Origin: Ianthella basta
Lineage: Eukaryota > Porifera > Demospongiae > Verongiida > Ianthellidae
DNA length: 64,000 nucleotides
Direction: 5' to 3'
NCBI GenBank assembly: GCA_964019415.1
Contig: OZ025870.1
Location: forward strand, 1,802,501 to 1,866,500
Shown here: positions 33,554-53,163 of the stretch, piece by piece
Numbering within the stretch: the first letter of the stretch is position 1
Layout of the letters: each line of letters begins with the position of its first letter
Notes under the pieces: generated by a model
Database searches by the model: none
What the model was told of the DNA's origin: nothing
Seen by the model: only the letters and a program-made list of their open reading frames with translations
Made by a program: the position numbers and the translations under genes

Positions 33554-34715
33554 CGTCATAACCACGCCTATTGCAAAACTGAAACGTTACGTTGCGCAAG
33601 CGCAGTTCTTCCACGCCGACCGTCCCCGAAAGTGTTCCTTGCTCTACGAATGTAAGGTTAACTACAGGAATGATTGCCCGCGGCTTTTGAGGAGCGCACC
33701 TATCGGTGGACCGGTAGTCAGGAGAAGGCTGTTGGCAAACAAGCCTGAATATCCTATCATTCATGGTGCGAACCCCAAAGTGGTAAGTAATTCAGGGCAT
33801 TTCTGGATATAGAGTACATGTACTGCTACCTCATGTGCCAAAAGTGTTGAAACCCTCCATATATTTACTAAACTAGTACTTATCCCATTGCAGGCCCCAA
33901 CAAACGCTCGGTGTGGAAGGATGTGAAGCATTTTTTTCATCCAACCCCAGAGTCAATGTCAATCTCTAAATTCGGTCAACGTTTGAAGCTCAATTCACTT
34001 GACGTGGATAATTTCAGACAACGTTTGAAGCTCAATTCACTGGACGTGGAAGCAGTCGGAGATGGGAAACTTAACGAAGGTTTGCTATTAGCTTGTGTGG
34101 CGAACTTTGAAGGAGCAACGGCGCATCGGCGCCGTGAAGGTGAGAGGGCCCTACAACCTGTGGTCCATTCCGCCCTGGCTTGCGCTGCTCTGTCAGCATC
34201 AGAACAAACAGGGCGAAAATTTATTGTTGAAGCTGATCCAAGGATCTTCTATAAGGAGGAGAATCGACTTGAAGATGAAGCTTTGTATGCCGAAGTGACT
34301 GGGGGAATGATTAATGAAGATGAAAGACTAAAGTTTAATGGTCTAAATGTTTGTATAACCATGCACTATTAGCCACTTGAAAATTCTTGTCGAAGTTAAG
34401 GGGAGATACTCCTTTCCAAGAGACTTTCTTCGTATCAGTAAATTTGAGCAAGCATTTTCCCAACTAACTCAGGAAGCAGCGTTGGCGCGGACTAGTGAAT
34501 ATTGGCATACGGAGTTGCTCATTGCTTTAGCAAAGCTGGATATGTGGTACCTATTTCAGATCACTGACTCTTCAGACGATGAGTGTGTAAGGTTCACTAT
34601 CACCAACAGCTGGGTTCATTATATCGACATACCATACATAAAAGAGGAGCATGTGTGTAACACGGAGGACATTCGTGAATTGATTACTTTTCTATGCTCT
34701 TATCGTATTGATTAA
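33554..34715 (+). pseudogene. Relic of a possible PD-(D/E)XK-fold protein with one intron
   Basis: Three frames line up. The first runs 33537-33782 (AKLKRYVAQAQFF, LLANKPEYPIIHGANPK) to a good donor GTAAGT at 33783. An acceptor at 33892-33893 (CATTGCAG) opens a frame with NKRSVWKDVKHFFHP, and the two exon phases do not match. Residues GQRLKLNSLDV are duplicated in tandem (about 33978-34055). The second frame ends at TAG 34370-34372. The third (34377-34715) starts KILVEVKGRYSF, then has QAFSQLTQEAALA and helices. ILVEVKG has the shape of the E-x-K strand of PD-(D/E)XK nuclease folds, and FIVEADPR could supply the acidic partner. The fold call is tentative. At least one frameshift and a phase clash make it a pseudogene. 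Confidence 0.4.
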
Positions 34716-34821
34716 TGTTGTACTGCAATGTACTGTCTTTTGGTTGTTCAGGCGTCAGGTATTTTCGATTGGAATGTATTGCTTGTATTGAGCATGACCA
34801 CCACACAAAATACAATATCAC

Positions 34822-34972
34822 CCCTTTCACATGGACCGCTTAACTCGGGTTAGCGCATTCACATTTGGGGTCAAATCCTTTTCGGGCCATTGCAAAATGG
34901 TGGCCGGAAGTGGGCTGGGGACGAGACTAATCCGGATCACGATTCCGGATTAAGTGGTCCGTGTAAAAGTGA
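34822..34972. mobile_element. MITE-like inverted repeat
   Basis: CTTTCACATGGACCGCTTAA at the left pairs with TTAAGTGGTCCGTGTAAAAG at the right, with an inner CGGATTA/TAATCCGG symmetry. No coding region. Confidence 0.65.
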
Positions 34973-35033
34973 CAGTGTATGTAGTGCATTCCTGCGGTTC
35001 TGGCCAGCACAGTTAGTCAGGTGCATGGTACCA

Positions 35034-35110
35034 AGTAGTACCTTAGTCTGGCCCACTAGACCATCCCGGGCGCTTACAGGACGGTCTAGCGGGCCAGACT
35101 AGTAGTACCT
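35034..35110. repeat. Palindromic element
   Basis: AGTAGTACCTTAGTCTGGCC at the left and GGCCAGACTAGTAGTACC at the right, with CTAGACC.TCC arms inside. Nearly perfect palindrome of about 77 bp. Confidence 0.7.
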
Positions 35111-35319
35111 AGGCAGCCAAATCCCCAACCCTGCTGTGGTTGGTCAATCACACTACCTCTAAATCAATCAATTGCTGTGTTGTCACTACCAATAGGGTGG
35201 TGTGCTGGGGACTAGTAGAATGCAATTATGTATATATTTTATTTGTTGGGCTTGCATGTGTGACCAGCATACAAACATCCACACTACCAGCTACTGCAGT
35301 GTAGATGAATATACATGTA
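35111..35319. other. Spacer
   Basis: No gene seen. Confidence 0.4.
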
Positions 35320-35475
35320 CCAACGCTGAACGACAACGGGTTTACTTCTGTAAATACCAGAGGACAGAACGACGCGCGAGGCAACCAGCCTTTACTGCAA
35401 TCAGAATAGCACGTAGGTACCCTTCAGGGGCAGGCGGTCGTTCGGTGAGTGGAGGGAGGGAGAGGGAGCGATGAG
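35320..35475 (+). pseudogene. Ghost of LC3 exon 1
   Basis: Matches LC3 exon 1 plus donor (40548-40700): CCAACGCTGAACG.CAACGGG, GGCAACCAGCCTTTACTGCA, CAGGCGGTCGTT.GGTGAGTGGAGGG. The codons for GTYVPFKD now carry a TAG (ACGTAG for ACGTAT) and indels. The part encoding the first 17 residues is absent. Duplicated fragment, about 5.2 kb upstream of the live gene. Confidence 0.9.
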
Positions 35476-36198
35476 AAAGTTGAGGAGAGGCGGGAGATAC
35501 TGACGTTGTACAGATGCATTGTGTGGTTGTAGTATACGTAGTTCATAGCAAGTAGTTCGTAGCAACGGAAGCAACTGTGAGCTTGCTATATATGCCATAA
35601 ACCCATGCAATTCATCTAATTAGTATAGACAAGAGCACTTGGGATCAAAGCACTAAGTTAATCCTGACGTTTCGGATATACACTTATGTGTGCTTATTGC
35701 ATTTAATATATACGTATTGCCGTAATGCATGATTCGTAATGTAGGAGTAGCTATTACATAACTGTTATTGCTCTTTACCATAATTCCTTGCTTACCATAT
35801 ATACATGCCTCATGTGACAACATCACCGTTGTTTACCTAGTTGTCTGTATACATCCAATGCTTGTAATTGCTAGTAATTCACTGATGAACACAGTAGTAG
35901 GCTACTGAATCGTCTGTTTAAAATGTGATTATGGCTCTTTAGCATTAACGTTTTCACTGAATCCTGCAAGATATAATTATACTATTCCGTATACTTAATG
36001 CCTTTATTGCAATTTTTTTTTCATTTAATCTTATCAATCAAATACAATATACTGGGCAACATACGTACATGTGGTAATAGTAACATTTGGTCTGTACATT
36101 GCAATAATATTGAAGGCTGCAATAATATTGAAGGCAGGTAAGTATAATGCATAGCAATGTGTCTGCAGAAATATTGCGGTTACAGAGTGGTGCAGTCA
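35476..36198. other. Gene-free stretch with a weak hammerhead-like trace
   Basis: At 35663-35700 the minus strand reads AAGCACACATAAGTGT, then CCGAAACGTCAGG, similar to the 3' half of the hammerhead motifs. The CTGANGA box is not recognisable. Otherwise no gene. Confidence 0.35.
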
Positions 36199-36227
36199 AT
36201 GAATATTCATGTATGTGTACATAAATA
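36199..36227 (+). promoter_or_regulatory. GAATATTC palindrome and ATAAATA box of four-TM gene 3
   Basis: ATGAATATTCAT at 36199-36210 and a TATA-like ATAAATA at 36221-36227, 57-63 bases before the ATG. Confidence 0.5.
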
Positions 36228-36283
36228 CAGGCAAGTCGTCTGACCACAACACTAAACTACTGTTCCTACGTACTTTGCTGGCC

Positions 36284-36892
36284 ATGCTCTCTGGGAACAA
36301 GAATTTCTATGTTTCTTGGTACAAGTTGCTCATTGGGAGAATTTGTGAATTTCATACCGAAAAGTCCAGATGGTACTGTGCCACAGGTCTCTTTGTTAGT
36401 GTACTATTGTACTTTTTGGTGCTGAGCCTCACCTGGTCCTTTGCCAAAGGACTACCGATTGAAGTTCATGGCCCCTCAGACGCCTCCTATGTAGCAGGAA
36501 TAGCCGTTTCTCTGCCGGCTGCAATGGTCACTATTGCAGCATGTTTCATTTTCATTACTGACAGGAAAGGGTGCGCAGACAGAGGGTTCGTGTGTGCGGC
36601 AATCAGCTGGGGAGTTGCCTTCTTCTTCAGTGGAGTAAGTAGTCTTGTAGGTGCTTTGTGTTTGTTTATTTCGGCTGGATCTCCTCCTGCGTCAGATTTA
36701 TTCAACCCCCAAGCCTACATCGCTTTTGCAGCCATCGCTGGGATCATGGCAACCATTGCAGGTATCACCTACTGCTTCACTGCATTCGGCTTCCCTTCTA
36801 AAAGGTTTGATGGGAAGAATTTTGTCTGGCCAAACGAGGATTTTCATCCTTTTCCAACAATATTTGAATTTGATGATGAATCTACAGAGTGA
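36284..36892 (+). CDS. Four-transmembrane protein, tandem family member 3
   Basis: 202 residues, single exon. It is colinear with member 2: LLIGRICEF before TM1, WSFAKGLPIEVHG after it, DRKGCADRGFVCAAISWG at TM3, KRFDGKNFVWPNED after TM4, and an acidic C-terminus (FEFDDESTE). TM segments lie at about 31-52, 68-92, 102-128 and 142-165. I chose ATG 36284 because it gives the same N-terminal layout as member 2 and follows the shared GAATATTC/TATA block by 85 and 57 bases. The extracellular or luminal loop 1 is shorter than in members 1 and 2 and differs most in sequence. Function unknown. Confidence 0.8.
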   Translation: MLSGNKNFYVSWYKLLIGRICEFHTEKSRWYCATGLFVSVLLYFLVLSLTWSFAKGLPIEVHGPSDASYVAGIAVSLPAAMVTIAACFIFITDRKGCADRGFVCAAISWGVAFFFSGVSSLVGALCLFISAGSPPASDLFNPQAYIAFAAIAGIMATIAGITYCFTAFGFPSKRFDGKNFVWPNEDFHPFPTIFEFDDESTE

Positions 36893-37486
36893 CCCGCCAG
36901 GCCAGTATCAATCTACCATTGTAACTTCTAGAATTCACATACACTTAGAGTGTATAAAGATAGAACACTGTTTTGTTGTTTTCAAAGTATCTTTTGCATT
37001 TTGCAAAACTTATGTTGTCTTTAAAATGTGCAATTCAGTATATAACTGTTACAGTGTAACCAACAGTGCTATATGGTGCTCATGGTATATGGACGTGCAT
37101 GGCTCGAAGTCTAGCTTGCACCACACAGAAAGACAGATCTTGAATTTGAATGCTTACCCTAATTAAGGCTATATAAAATGCATTGACATTTTATATGTTA
37201 TAACATTGACATACAATATTGCAACAATTTGCTTCATATATACCAATTGGTGACACAGTCTATAGTGAATGCATGTGATGTATGAGACAGTTGCTAAAGC
37301 TAGTTCGTGGGGCGTGTGTATTTTGAGCGTGCTATATGCTTGTACGTAAGACCATGTGCAGCTACATACATTAAAGGTGGACATGAAGCTTTATGCTTAC
37401 TCTGACACTTAAAGAATATGCCTGAAGAGATTATGGCTTCTTATGCTTGCCCGATCACGATCAAGAGAGGGAGACACTGAAATTTG
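36893..37486. other. 3' flank of four-TM gene 3
   Basis: No gene; a frame running to 37166 is a shadow of the coding strand extended by chance. Confidence 0.4.
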
Positions 37487-37490
37487 TTCT

Positions 37491-37521
37491 TTCTATCCTA
37501 TAATTGCATTATAGGATAGAA
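37491..37521. repeat. Perfect 14-bp inverted repeat
   Basis: TTCTATCCTATAAT and ATTATAGGATAGAA around a TGC loop. Confidence 0.7.
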
Positions 37522-37990
37522 AATAGATATTAGATATGGCATTTCATCACGTGAGCAATGACTGGAGTATTTGGCAGCTGATGCAAGCAATGATAATAGC
37601 TACAGAGTCAGGAGTCTAAATTAAAATTGGGCAATTTTACATGGTATCTTCCAGCCATCAATGGGTGGGTGTGTACATGGCGTGTGAATCGAGGTTGTAG
37701 CGAATGCCTGTCTCCATAGCAACATTAGCTTATTCATGGTTTGAGCAAACTTATGTTTATCCCACTCCTCAAGGAGGTGTGTACACATTATATATTCATT
37801 ACTAATTATAGTCTACAACCCAATTATGCACAGTCAGTTGTGGTGCATTCCAAGAAATGAAGCATTCCATTCCAAATATGGCATTGCTCCACCCACTGTA
37901 AGTTACCTCATATATTCACAACACAATTGAAGCAACAAGCTTAATTCAGGGAGAGCGAGCTAGTGCAAGGAGTGGAGTCTATACCAGCAA
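37522..37990. other. 5' region of single-TM module, unit 3
   Basis: 37715-37900 repeats the block found in units 1 and 2. No separate gene. Confidence 0.45.
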
Positions 37991-38203
37991 TTGCTGCCAT
38001 GTTGTGTCCCTACTGCTGTGCCCACAGAGCCTGTCACTGAGTTTGGAAACGTTGATCAGACATCTGTGATATATATAATCACTGTCATCCTGTCATTTGG
38101 AGGTTTGGCATGGGCATTTTTTTATATGTGGTGTTCACCAAGTGGTGCATGCTGCTGTAGAGGAGCATCTATAAGTGGGAAATGCTGGGGAATTAAAGTT
38201 TAA
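37991..38203 (+). CDS. Single-TM module, unit 3; likely N-terminal part of the next ORF
   Basis: VPTAVPTEPVTEFGNVDQTS, a hydrophobic helix (IITVILSFGGLAWAFFYMW), then SPSGACCCRGAS and a stop TAA. In the frame of the ORF that follows, the codons between 38195 and 38224 read SLRKYALEKLK, matching RLRKYAVVKKL of unit 2. Thus the module and the following multi-TM ORF were probably one protein, now separated by a 1-nt frame difference or a tiny unrecognised intron. No ATG precedes the N-terminal residues in frame, so an upstream exon is likely. Confidence 0.4.
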   Translation: MLPCCVPTAVPTEPVTEFGNVDQTSVIYIITVILSFGGLAWAFFYMWCSPSGACCCRGASISGKCWGIKV

Positions 38204-38223
38204 GGAAATATGCGCTAGAAAAA

Positions 38224-39210
38224 TTGAAAATTGTGGATATATATGAATCTCTTGAAGGAGATCACTCAGACCACAATCTGGAAAGTACCTCAAAATGCAT
38301 CCCGTGTAAGGATAGCCATGCAGTTGTGAACTTGTTATTCAAACCAGGATTGATTATTCTGAATATCATCTACTTAGCCTCGGTGGGCTTCCATGCTACA
38401 AGCACAGATATTCTTGGTTTGAACAAGACTACCAACCTCAAAGAAACTGGTGCAGGCTTTGCCAATGCCTTAACATTCTCGATATTCATTGAAGAAATAG
38501 TCATGATGTTTGGTATTCCTCTTGGCTGTGCAATCCAGTGGTGCTGTTGGGGTAAAACCAATGAAGATAAATGTTGCAGCAAGCTTATGGAGTATTATCG
38601 ATTTTGCGATGTTACTTACACTTTCATCTTTGCATCATTTTCTAATGTTGACCTGTTCTATCTCGGTGGATGGTGGTACATCGCGATAATTCTAAGATTA
38701 GCTTATTACAGTGTGACATTTACATCAGCTGTCATTGCAGGTCTTCGATTTATATATGCTATATATTTTTGCTGTTGCAGCTTGATCTGTTGTGAGTGTG
38801 CAAACAACGAAGATGGTGTTGAACTTAGGGGTTTCAAGCAACTATTCATTGAAATTGGTCTAAAAATGATCACAATTGCATTGAAACTCTTAGCGTGTTC
38901 ATCTGCATTCGCAACGTACCTTCAAATTGGCATTCTTGTGCAGTCTCTTGGATTTCGCGCTGCCTACTTCGCCTTCACACTGCTGCGGGGAGTAACTGCC
39001 CTGTTCAGTTTGACATTTGCTGCTACTATGATTCGTTGGGCAGTACTCAAGGAAAGCGAAGCAGAAAATGGCACCATATTGAAGTGTCTGTATGACTACG
39101 AGCCTCAAACCCACATCTCCTTCTTCCTCGACATGCTGTGCTACGGCGGTCTTCTTGTTCTAAATCTCATGATTATCCATGGTATAAATAACGACGGATT
39201 TGTGGTATAA
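38224..39210 (+). CDS. Multi-pass membrane protein, probable 3' exon
   Basis: 328 codons open from 38224, with no ATG before residue 90, so its real start is upstream by splicing or in the single-TM module. About seven hydrophobic segments are visible (around residues 38-62, 80-103, 135-155, 158-185, 218-250, 252-285, 295-322). Cysteines cluster at CIPCKD (near 22), CCWG (near 105) and FCCCSLICCEC (near 187-197), which would be sites for palmitoylation or disulfides. No named family is recognised. Loops are short and charged, as in transporters or receptors, but nothing identifies a substrate. The open frame over 1 kb argues for recent or present function. Confidence 0.6.
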   Translation: MKIVDIYESLEGDHSDHNLESTSKCIPCKDSHAVVNLLFKPGLIILNIIYLASVGFHATSTDILGLNKTTNLKETGAGFANALTFSIFIEEIVMMFGIPLGCAIQWCCWGKTNEDKCCSKLMEYYRFCDVTYTFIFASFSNVDLFYLGGWWYIAIILRLAYYSVTFTSAVIAGLRFIYAIYFCCCSLICCECANNEDGVELRGFKQLFIEIGLKMITIALKLLACSSAFATYLQIGILVQSLGFRAAYFAFTLLRGVTALFSLTFAATMIRWAVLKESEAENGTILKCLYDYEPQTHISFFLDMLCYGGLLVLNLMIIHGINNDGFVV

Positions 39211-40226
39211 GAACAATGTGTTATGCTCTAGCTGTCGGTCAGTGGCTTATATCTACATGATTGTATAATTTGTATACATTATTATATATAGAATAGTATT
39301 AGAATGGTTTATTACAATAATTATAGAATATTTTAATGTGTAACAGACTACTCATATGCATACTATGTACACACATACACACATGCTTGATGCAGGTGCT
39401 TTTTCTGCTTTTCTCTTTTCTTTTGATGTACAATTGCAACTGCGTACAGCTGCAAGTACACATTCACTGTTGTGCTATATATAACTAATGTACTTTATTG
39501 ATGGTAATATTATAGTGATATCAATGTCTTTGGCACTTACTTTAATTTTGTCTTGTATCTAGTTTGAATATGTCAAGGTGTCGCAGGTTAAAATTAGCTC
39601 TTTTTCCGCGAAAATAAGTTAAATTCTAACCAAATGGCAAGCAAACTCTTAATTAGGATTATTTTGCTGTAATGATTGCATTGATAGGCTTTAAATTATT
39701 ATTTCTTCTAAGATGTGACTATGGTTGAACCATTACGGCAGCCATTTTCTGCCGTTTTGGCCCGGCGGAACCATTTTGGTGGGGGAACTTTTACGGCATG
39801 ACAGTGCAATTAAATTTTCTTTTTCCTATCGTGTTATATTAGTATTATACAAGCAAACTAAATTCTGCAGCAAAAAATATAAATATGGATGATAACTACA
39901 TGGCAATTCTGGAATTCTAGCAAAAAAAAAGTAATGCAGTTCTAAAACTTGCCGCACCATTAATCATGCAGTCTGCATTCCATTATTATTCAATAGCGTG
40001 CCATTGTCATGGAATTGCGTACATGTTGATTAGCTGTGAGGGTTCGTTAAGTAAAGTCTATTCTGCCAATATTTATGGCAATACCATGTACATGTTGCTA
40101 TATATGTATATATATACTGAATTATCTGGCGGTATCTGGTGGATTGATTCGACAATGTAACATAGCTATCCAGCATGCGTGTGCATTACATAGCTATTCG
40201 AGCATGGAGGGGAGCCCCCTTAGCAA
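39211..40226. other. Gene-free stretch, 5' flank of LC3
   Basis: 39740-39800 contains CCATTACGGCAGCCATTTTCTGCCG, similar to other GCCATTTT blocks in the window. No gene. Confidence 0.4.
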
Positions 40227-40234
40227 TGACGTAA
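40227..40234 (+). promoter_or_regulatory. CRE/ATF-like site in the LC3 5' flank
   Basis: TGACGTAA, 264 bases before the LC3 start, in a GC-richer block (40200-40497). ATF/CREB-type factors regulate autophagy genes in vertebrates; use here is inference. Confidence 0.25.
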
Positions 40235-40497
40235 TGCATAGGGGGCGTGCCTAATGGCCACATGAATGTACTTAGCGGGTGTTCCGACCTCGGTTCTGGC
40301 AGACACCTAACCTCAGCTCTAACCTCGAGCTCCGATAGCAACAGTGTCCGACACAGTCAGTGCTTGATCCTGAGCTAGCTAGTGCTTTCGCCCAAGACAG
40401 CATCCTCGCGCATCGAGCCCGTGCCCTTGGTCATCTCCCCCGAGTGGTGTACTTTCGTAAATCGAAACTGAGGACGACTTTTGACTCTGCGCAGTAG

Positions 40498-48166
<7,669 letters not shown>

Positions 48167-48803
48167 TCCAATTGGTCAATTTAATCCCCTTCAAATTGTA
48201 CTGTATTGTCCCACATTATTCACCCACCATACACCTACTATTACAAACCCAAGTCATCTGTTAAACTGTTAGAAGTTATTCGCTGTTAAGCACTTGTAGC
48301 AATTATTTTCACCAGACTGTTTTTCATTCATGCTACCAGAGCATCACAAGTCGTATTATCATACCTCCCGTCTGTACAGTGTATGCCATATCTTTTTCTT
48401 CTCCACATCTTGTATTGCTGCATTTCTGCTATACATCTGTAGGGATTGCCACTGGTCCCACTTTCATTTCAGCTCCCATTCCCATTTTGCTAATGTAGAT
48501 CTTAAAAACTTGGTCTTTTTCCAATGATTTACAAGTGCCGTATGCATGGCTAATGATGGCCCCCATATGTGGGAGATTTTGAATGTAGTTATTTGATTGG
48601 TCAGTTTGGACTCAGTTTATGGAAGATACTTGTTACACAATTGCAAGTGTGGGCACATTAACTTTGTGAGAGGATCAAAGGGACAGTTAAGTCAATCAAA
48701 ACATTCCATGATCCCTACGCACCCACCCATTCATGCACATGATCACGACTTGCATGTACACTGCATGGCAACTGACAAATAATTTTCAAACATGCATATA
48801 CAG
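48167..48803. other. LC3 3' UTR and flank
   Basis: Starts CTGATCCAATTGG; a similar 3' flank follows the chimeric gene stop at 55488, and partial copies lie at 50960-51200 and 53660-53850. Confidence 0.6.
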
Positions 48804-48811
48804 TATATAAG
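48804..48811 (+). promoter_or_regulatory. TATA box of NHL gene 1
   Basis: TATATAAG, 263-270 bases before the first exon; conserved at 51213-51220 before NHL gene 2. Confidence 0.45.
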
Positions 48812-49073
48812 AGCTACATCTGTCTATATGTATCATTTGCATATAATTCTTATGTACTTGCGTATGAATGTGGATTTTCACTTTACATATTATGGTTGCA
48901 TGCAGCTGCAGCATAGCTACATGTGTCAGGGTGCCCGTGTATTGCATGCAGCATAGCTAGCTAGTTGTCTCGCAAACATTCGCAAAATAATACAATATTG
49001 CGAAATTGCGCAATAATTTTGGGGGCTGGGGCGCGAGAGTAAATTTGGCAGCCATTTATACTGTTGCCAAAAA

Positions 49074-49703
49074 ATGGCGGCTATACCGAAGGTATGGAAT
49101 TTGTTTTGTGTGTTTGGGGCAGTTGTGGGTGCGGTACATGCTCGTATAGTAGTAGTTGAACGATTTCTCTGTATAAAGCAGGCTATTATATATTATGATG
49201 TATACAGCTTCTGTATGCGGTTGCTTCTTTGGAGCTACAGAGTTTAATATTCATACTCCTTGTTGTAGCTATGTTTCTCTGCAGTGCTTGAGGAATTAAA
49301 AGGTAGGGTATTTTAGCATGCTTTTGTAGGAGTTAAGACAGCACGGAGTAATCCTTACGATAGCGAACTCCCAAATGGAAGCGGGAAAGAATGTCCGAAT
49401 ATCAGTCTTTCCACAGTAGCTAGCTAGCTAGCTAGCTGTATTAACAGTTGCAACTGTACATTTATTGATTGACATAAGACATATCCCTTGTGTACTGATC
49501 TAGCCTTCTTCATCTACACACAATCACCTTTAATCTCCCTGTATATTTCAAATTGACAATATATGTGGCACTTGGCATACTCACTGTATCACAAGACCTG
49601 TCTGTTCCTATATCATTTTGCATGCATCCTTATCCAATGGACACATCACTGTGTAGGATACCTAGTGATGCAAATTTAGTGGCTACAATATGTAATTCAA
49701 TTG

Positions 49704-49772
<69 letters not shown>

Positions 49773-50733
49773 GCATGCAAGCATCTGGAGACTTTGTCTG
49801 TTCACCAATGTAGCGACATAATCTCAATCCTTCTTGCAGTTGCGAGCAGGTCTTGACCCCAGACACATCTCTGACCCTGTGGACACCATTGAAGTGCCCT
49901 ATAGTGCTGAACGTAGCAACGGGTGTGTGTCTGGCTTGGTGGCTTCTAAATGTGGCCTCATGGCAGTTCTGGAGGAGACTGATCAGAAGCTGTTCATCTA
50001 CAATCACGAGAGAAGAGATGTGCTCGAGTTCCCACTGAACTGTCCTGACTTCTCCTATGTCAGCCAAATAGCCTTTGATATTTACAATAACATCATCATT
50101 GCCCAGGGTGATCGGGACACCTTGCTGCGTTTCAATATGAATGGTAAGGCCCTACCCCACCTTGAGGTGCCAGTCCACAGTGTATCTGGGATTGCATGCA
50201 GTCCCGAAGGGGATATTTTTGTTTCAGCCGATTGTCCACAAACCATTGTGAAGAAGGCAGCGGGACAGTCAAAGTGGGTGACCATCTATCGAAAACAGGA
50301 ACTTCAAGATGATGATGATGAAGATGAGTATCAGGATGATGATGACTTGTACCATGAATTTGACCCAACACAGTTTATTCCTGGGCAGGTGTCCATTGGC
50401 AGTGGTTGTGAGCTGTTTGTTGCCACTAACAACTGCATTAATGTATTGAGCACCTTTGATGGCAAACTGAAGCGGCAGATAGGCTGTGATAGATACAGAG
50501 ATGGTGATCTATCAAAAGTGGAAGGAATCTTTGCGACGGGGGATGACTACCTGTTTGTATGCAATAGTGAATACAACATACAAGTGTACACAACTGATGG
50601 TGAGCACTTAAATACATTTGGAGAGGATGAAGATGGACTAGGAGTGTTCCAACAACCGTGGGGGATAGCAGTGGACTGGAATGGATATATACTTGTCTCT
50701 GATTCTGGGAATGGCAAAATTCAGGTGTTTTGA
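49074..50733 (+). CDS. NHL-repeat beta-propeller protein, array copy 1
   Basis: Exon 1 (49074-49091) is only 18 nt and encodes MAAIPK before donor GTATGG. Exon 2 (49840-50733) follows acceptor TTCTTGCAG and begins LRAGLDP. The product is 303 residues without signal peptide or TM helix, so cytosolic. NHL-type blades are visible: GLMAVLEETDQKLFIYN, NIIIAQGDRDTLLRFN, GIACSPEGDIFVSADCPQTI, CELFVATNNCINVLSTFDG, DDYLFVCNSEYNIQVYTTDG and GIAVDWNGYILVSDSGNGKI, six in total, enough for a full propeller. An acidic loop (QDDDDEDEYQDDDD) interrupts blade 4. NHL propellers bind proteins or RNA, usually at the C-terminus of TRIM proteins; here there is no RING, B-box or coiled coil. Ligand unknown. Confidence 0.85.
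49705..49771. repeat. (TG)n in intron of NHL gene 1
   Basis: About 33 TG units ending 68 bases before the exon 2 acceptor. Confidence 0.95.
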
Positions 50734-51212
50734 ACCTTCATGCATCAAACATTGGCTAATATTACTGTACTATTAATTATTTTTTTATAGTGCATGCATG
50801 CCTTTAGTATGTGGAGGGTGCTGACTATACTCAATATTATGTTGTGTTCGTGTATTCTTTGATAGTTGACATTTTACCAGCTTATTTTTATGACCATATT
50901 ATTACCACTGTGTATGCTATGTTTTGTCCTAATATAATAGGAATATAGCATTGTTTTACCATATGCATGGCTAATGATGGCTTCCATATTTGGGAGATTT
51001 TGAATGTAGTTATTTGATTGGTCAGTTTGGACTCAGTTTATGGAAGATACTTGTTCCACAAGTGTGTGCACATTAATTAACTTAGTGAGAGAATTAAAGG
51101 ACAGTTCGAGTCAAAATATACCATGATTGCTCCCTATGCACCCATCCATTCATGCACATGACTTGTACACTGCATGGAAACTGACAAGTTATGATCAAAC
51201 ATGCATGTACAG
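50734..51212. other. Spacer between NHL genes 1 and 2
   Basis: From about 50960 it repeats the LC3 3' flank (ATGCATGGCTAATGATGGC, GGGAGATTTTGAATGTAG), marking the left edge of the duplicated block. Confidence 0.65.
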
Positions 51213-51220
51213 TATATAAG
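51213..51220 (+). promoter_or_regulatory. TATA box of NHL gene 2
   Basis: TATATAAG, 299-306 bases before exon 1. Confidence 0.45.
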
Positions 51221-51518
51221 AGTCATATATATGGTCATCATGAGAGCTAGATCTGTCATTATGTATCATTTGCATGGGTACCGGTATGATGTTTATGATT
51301 GGTCAATGTTATGTACTTGCATGCATGCATACGAATGTGGATTTTCACTTTATGTATATGGTCGCACGTGTCAGGGTGCCCGTGTATTGCATGCAACTTA
51401 GCTAGTTAGTTGTCTCGCAAACATTCGCAAAAATTTATATTACATGCGAAATTGCGCAATAATTTTGGGGGCTGGAGCGCGAGAGTAAATTTGGCAGCCA
51501 TTTATACTGTTGCTAAAA

Positions 51519-53163
<1,645 letters not shown>

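Noticed and set aside
36651..37166. Plus-strand frame overlapping the end of four-TM gene 3
   Set aside because: It is a shadow frame of the conserved coding sequence and shows no family similarity in the paralogues.
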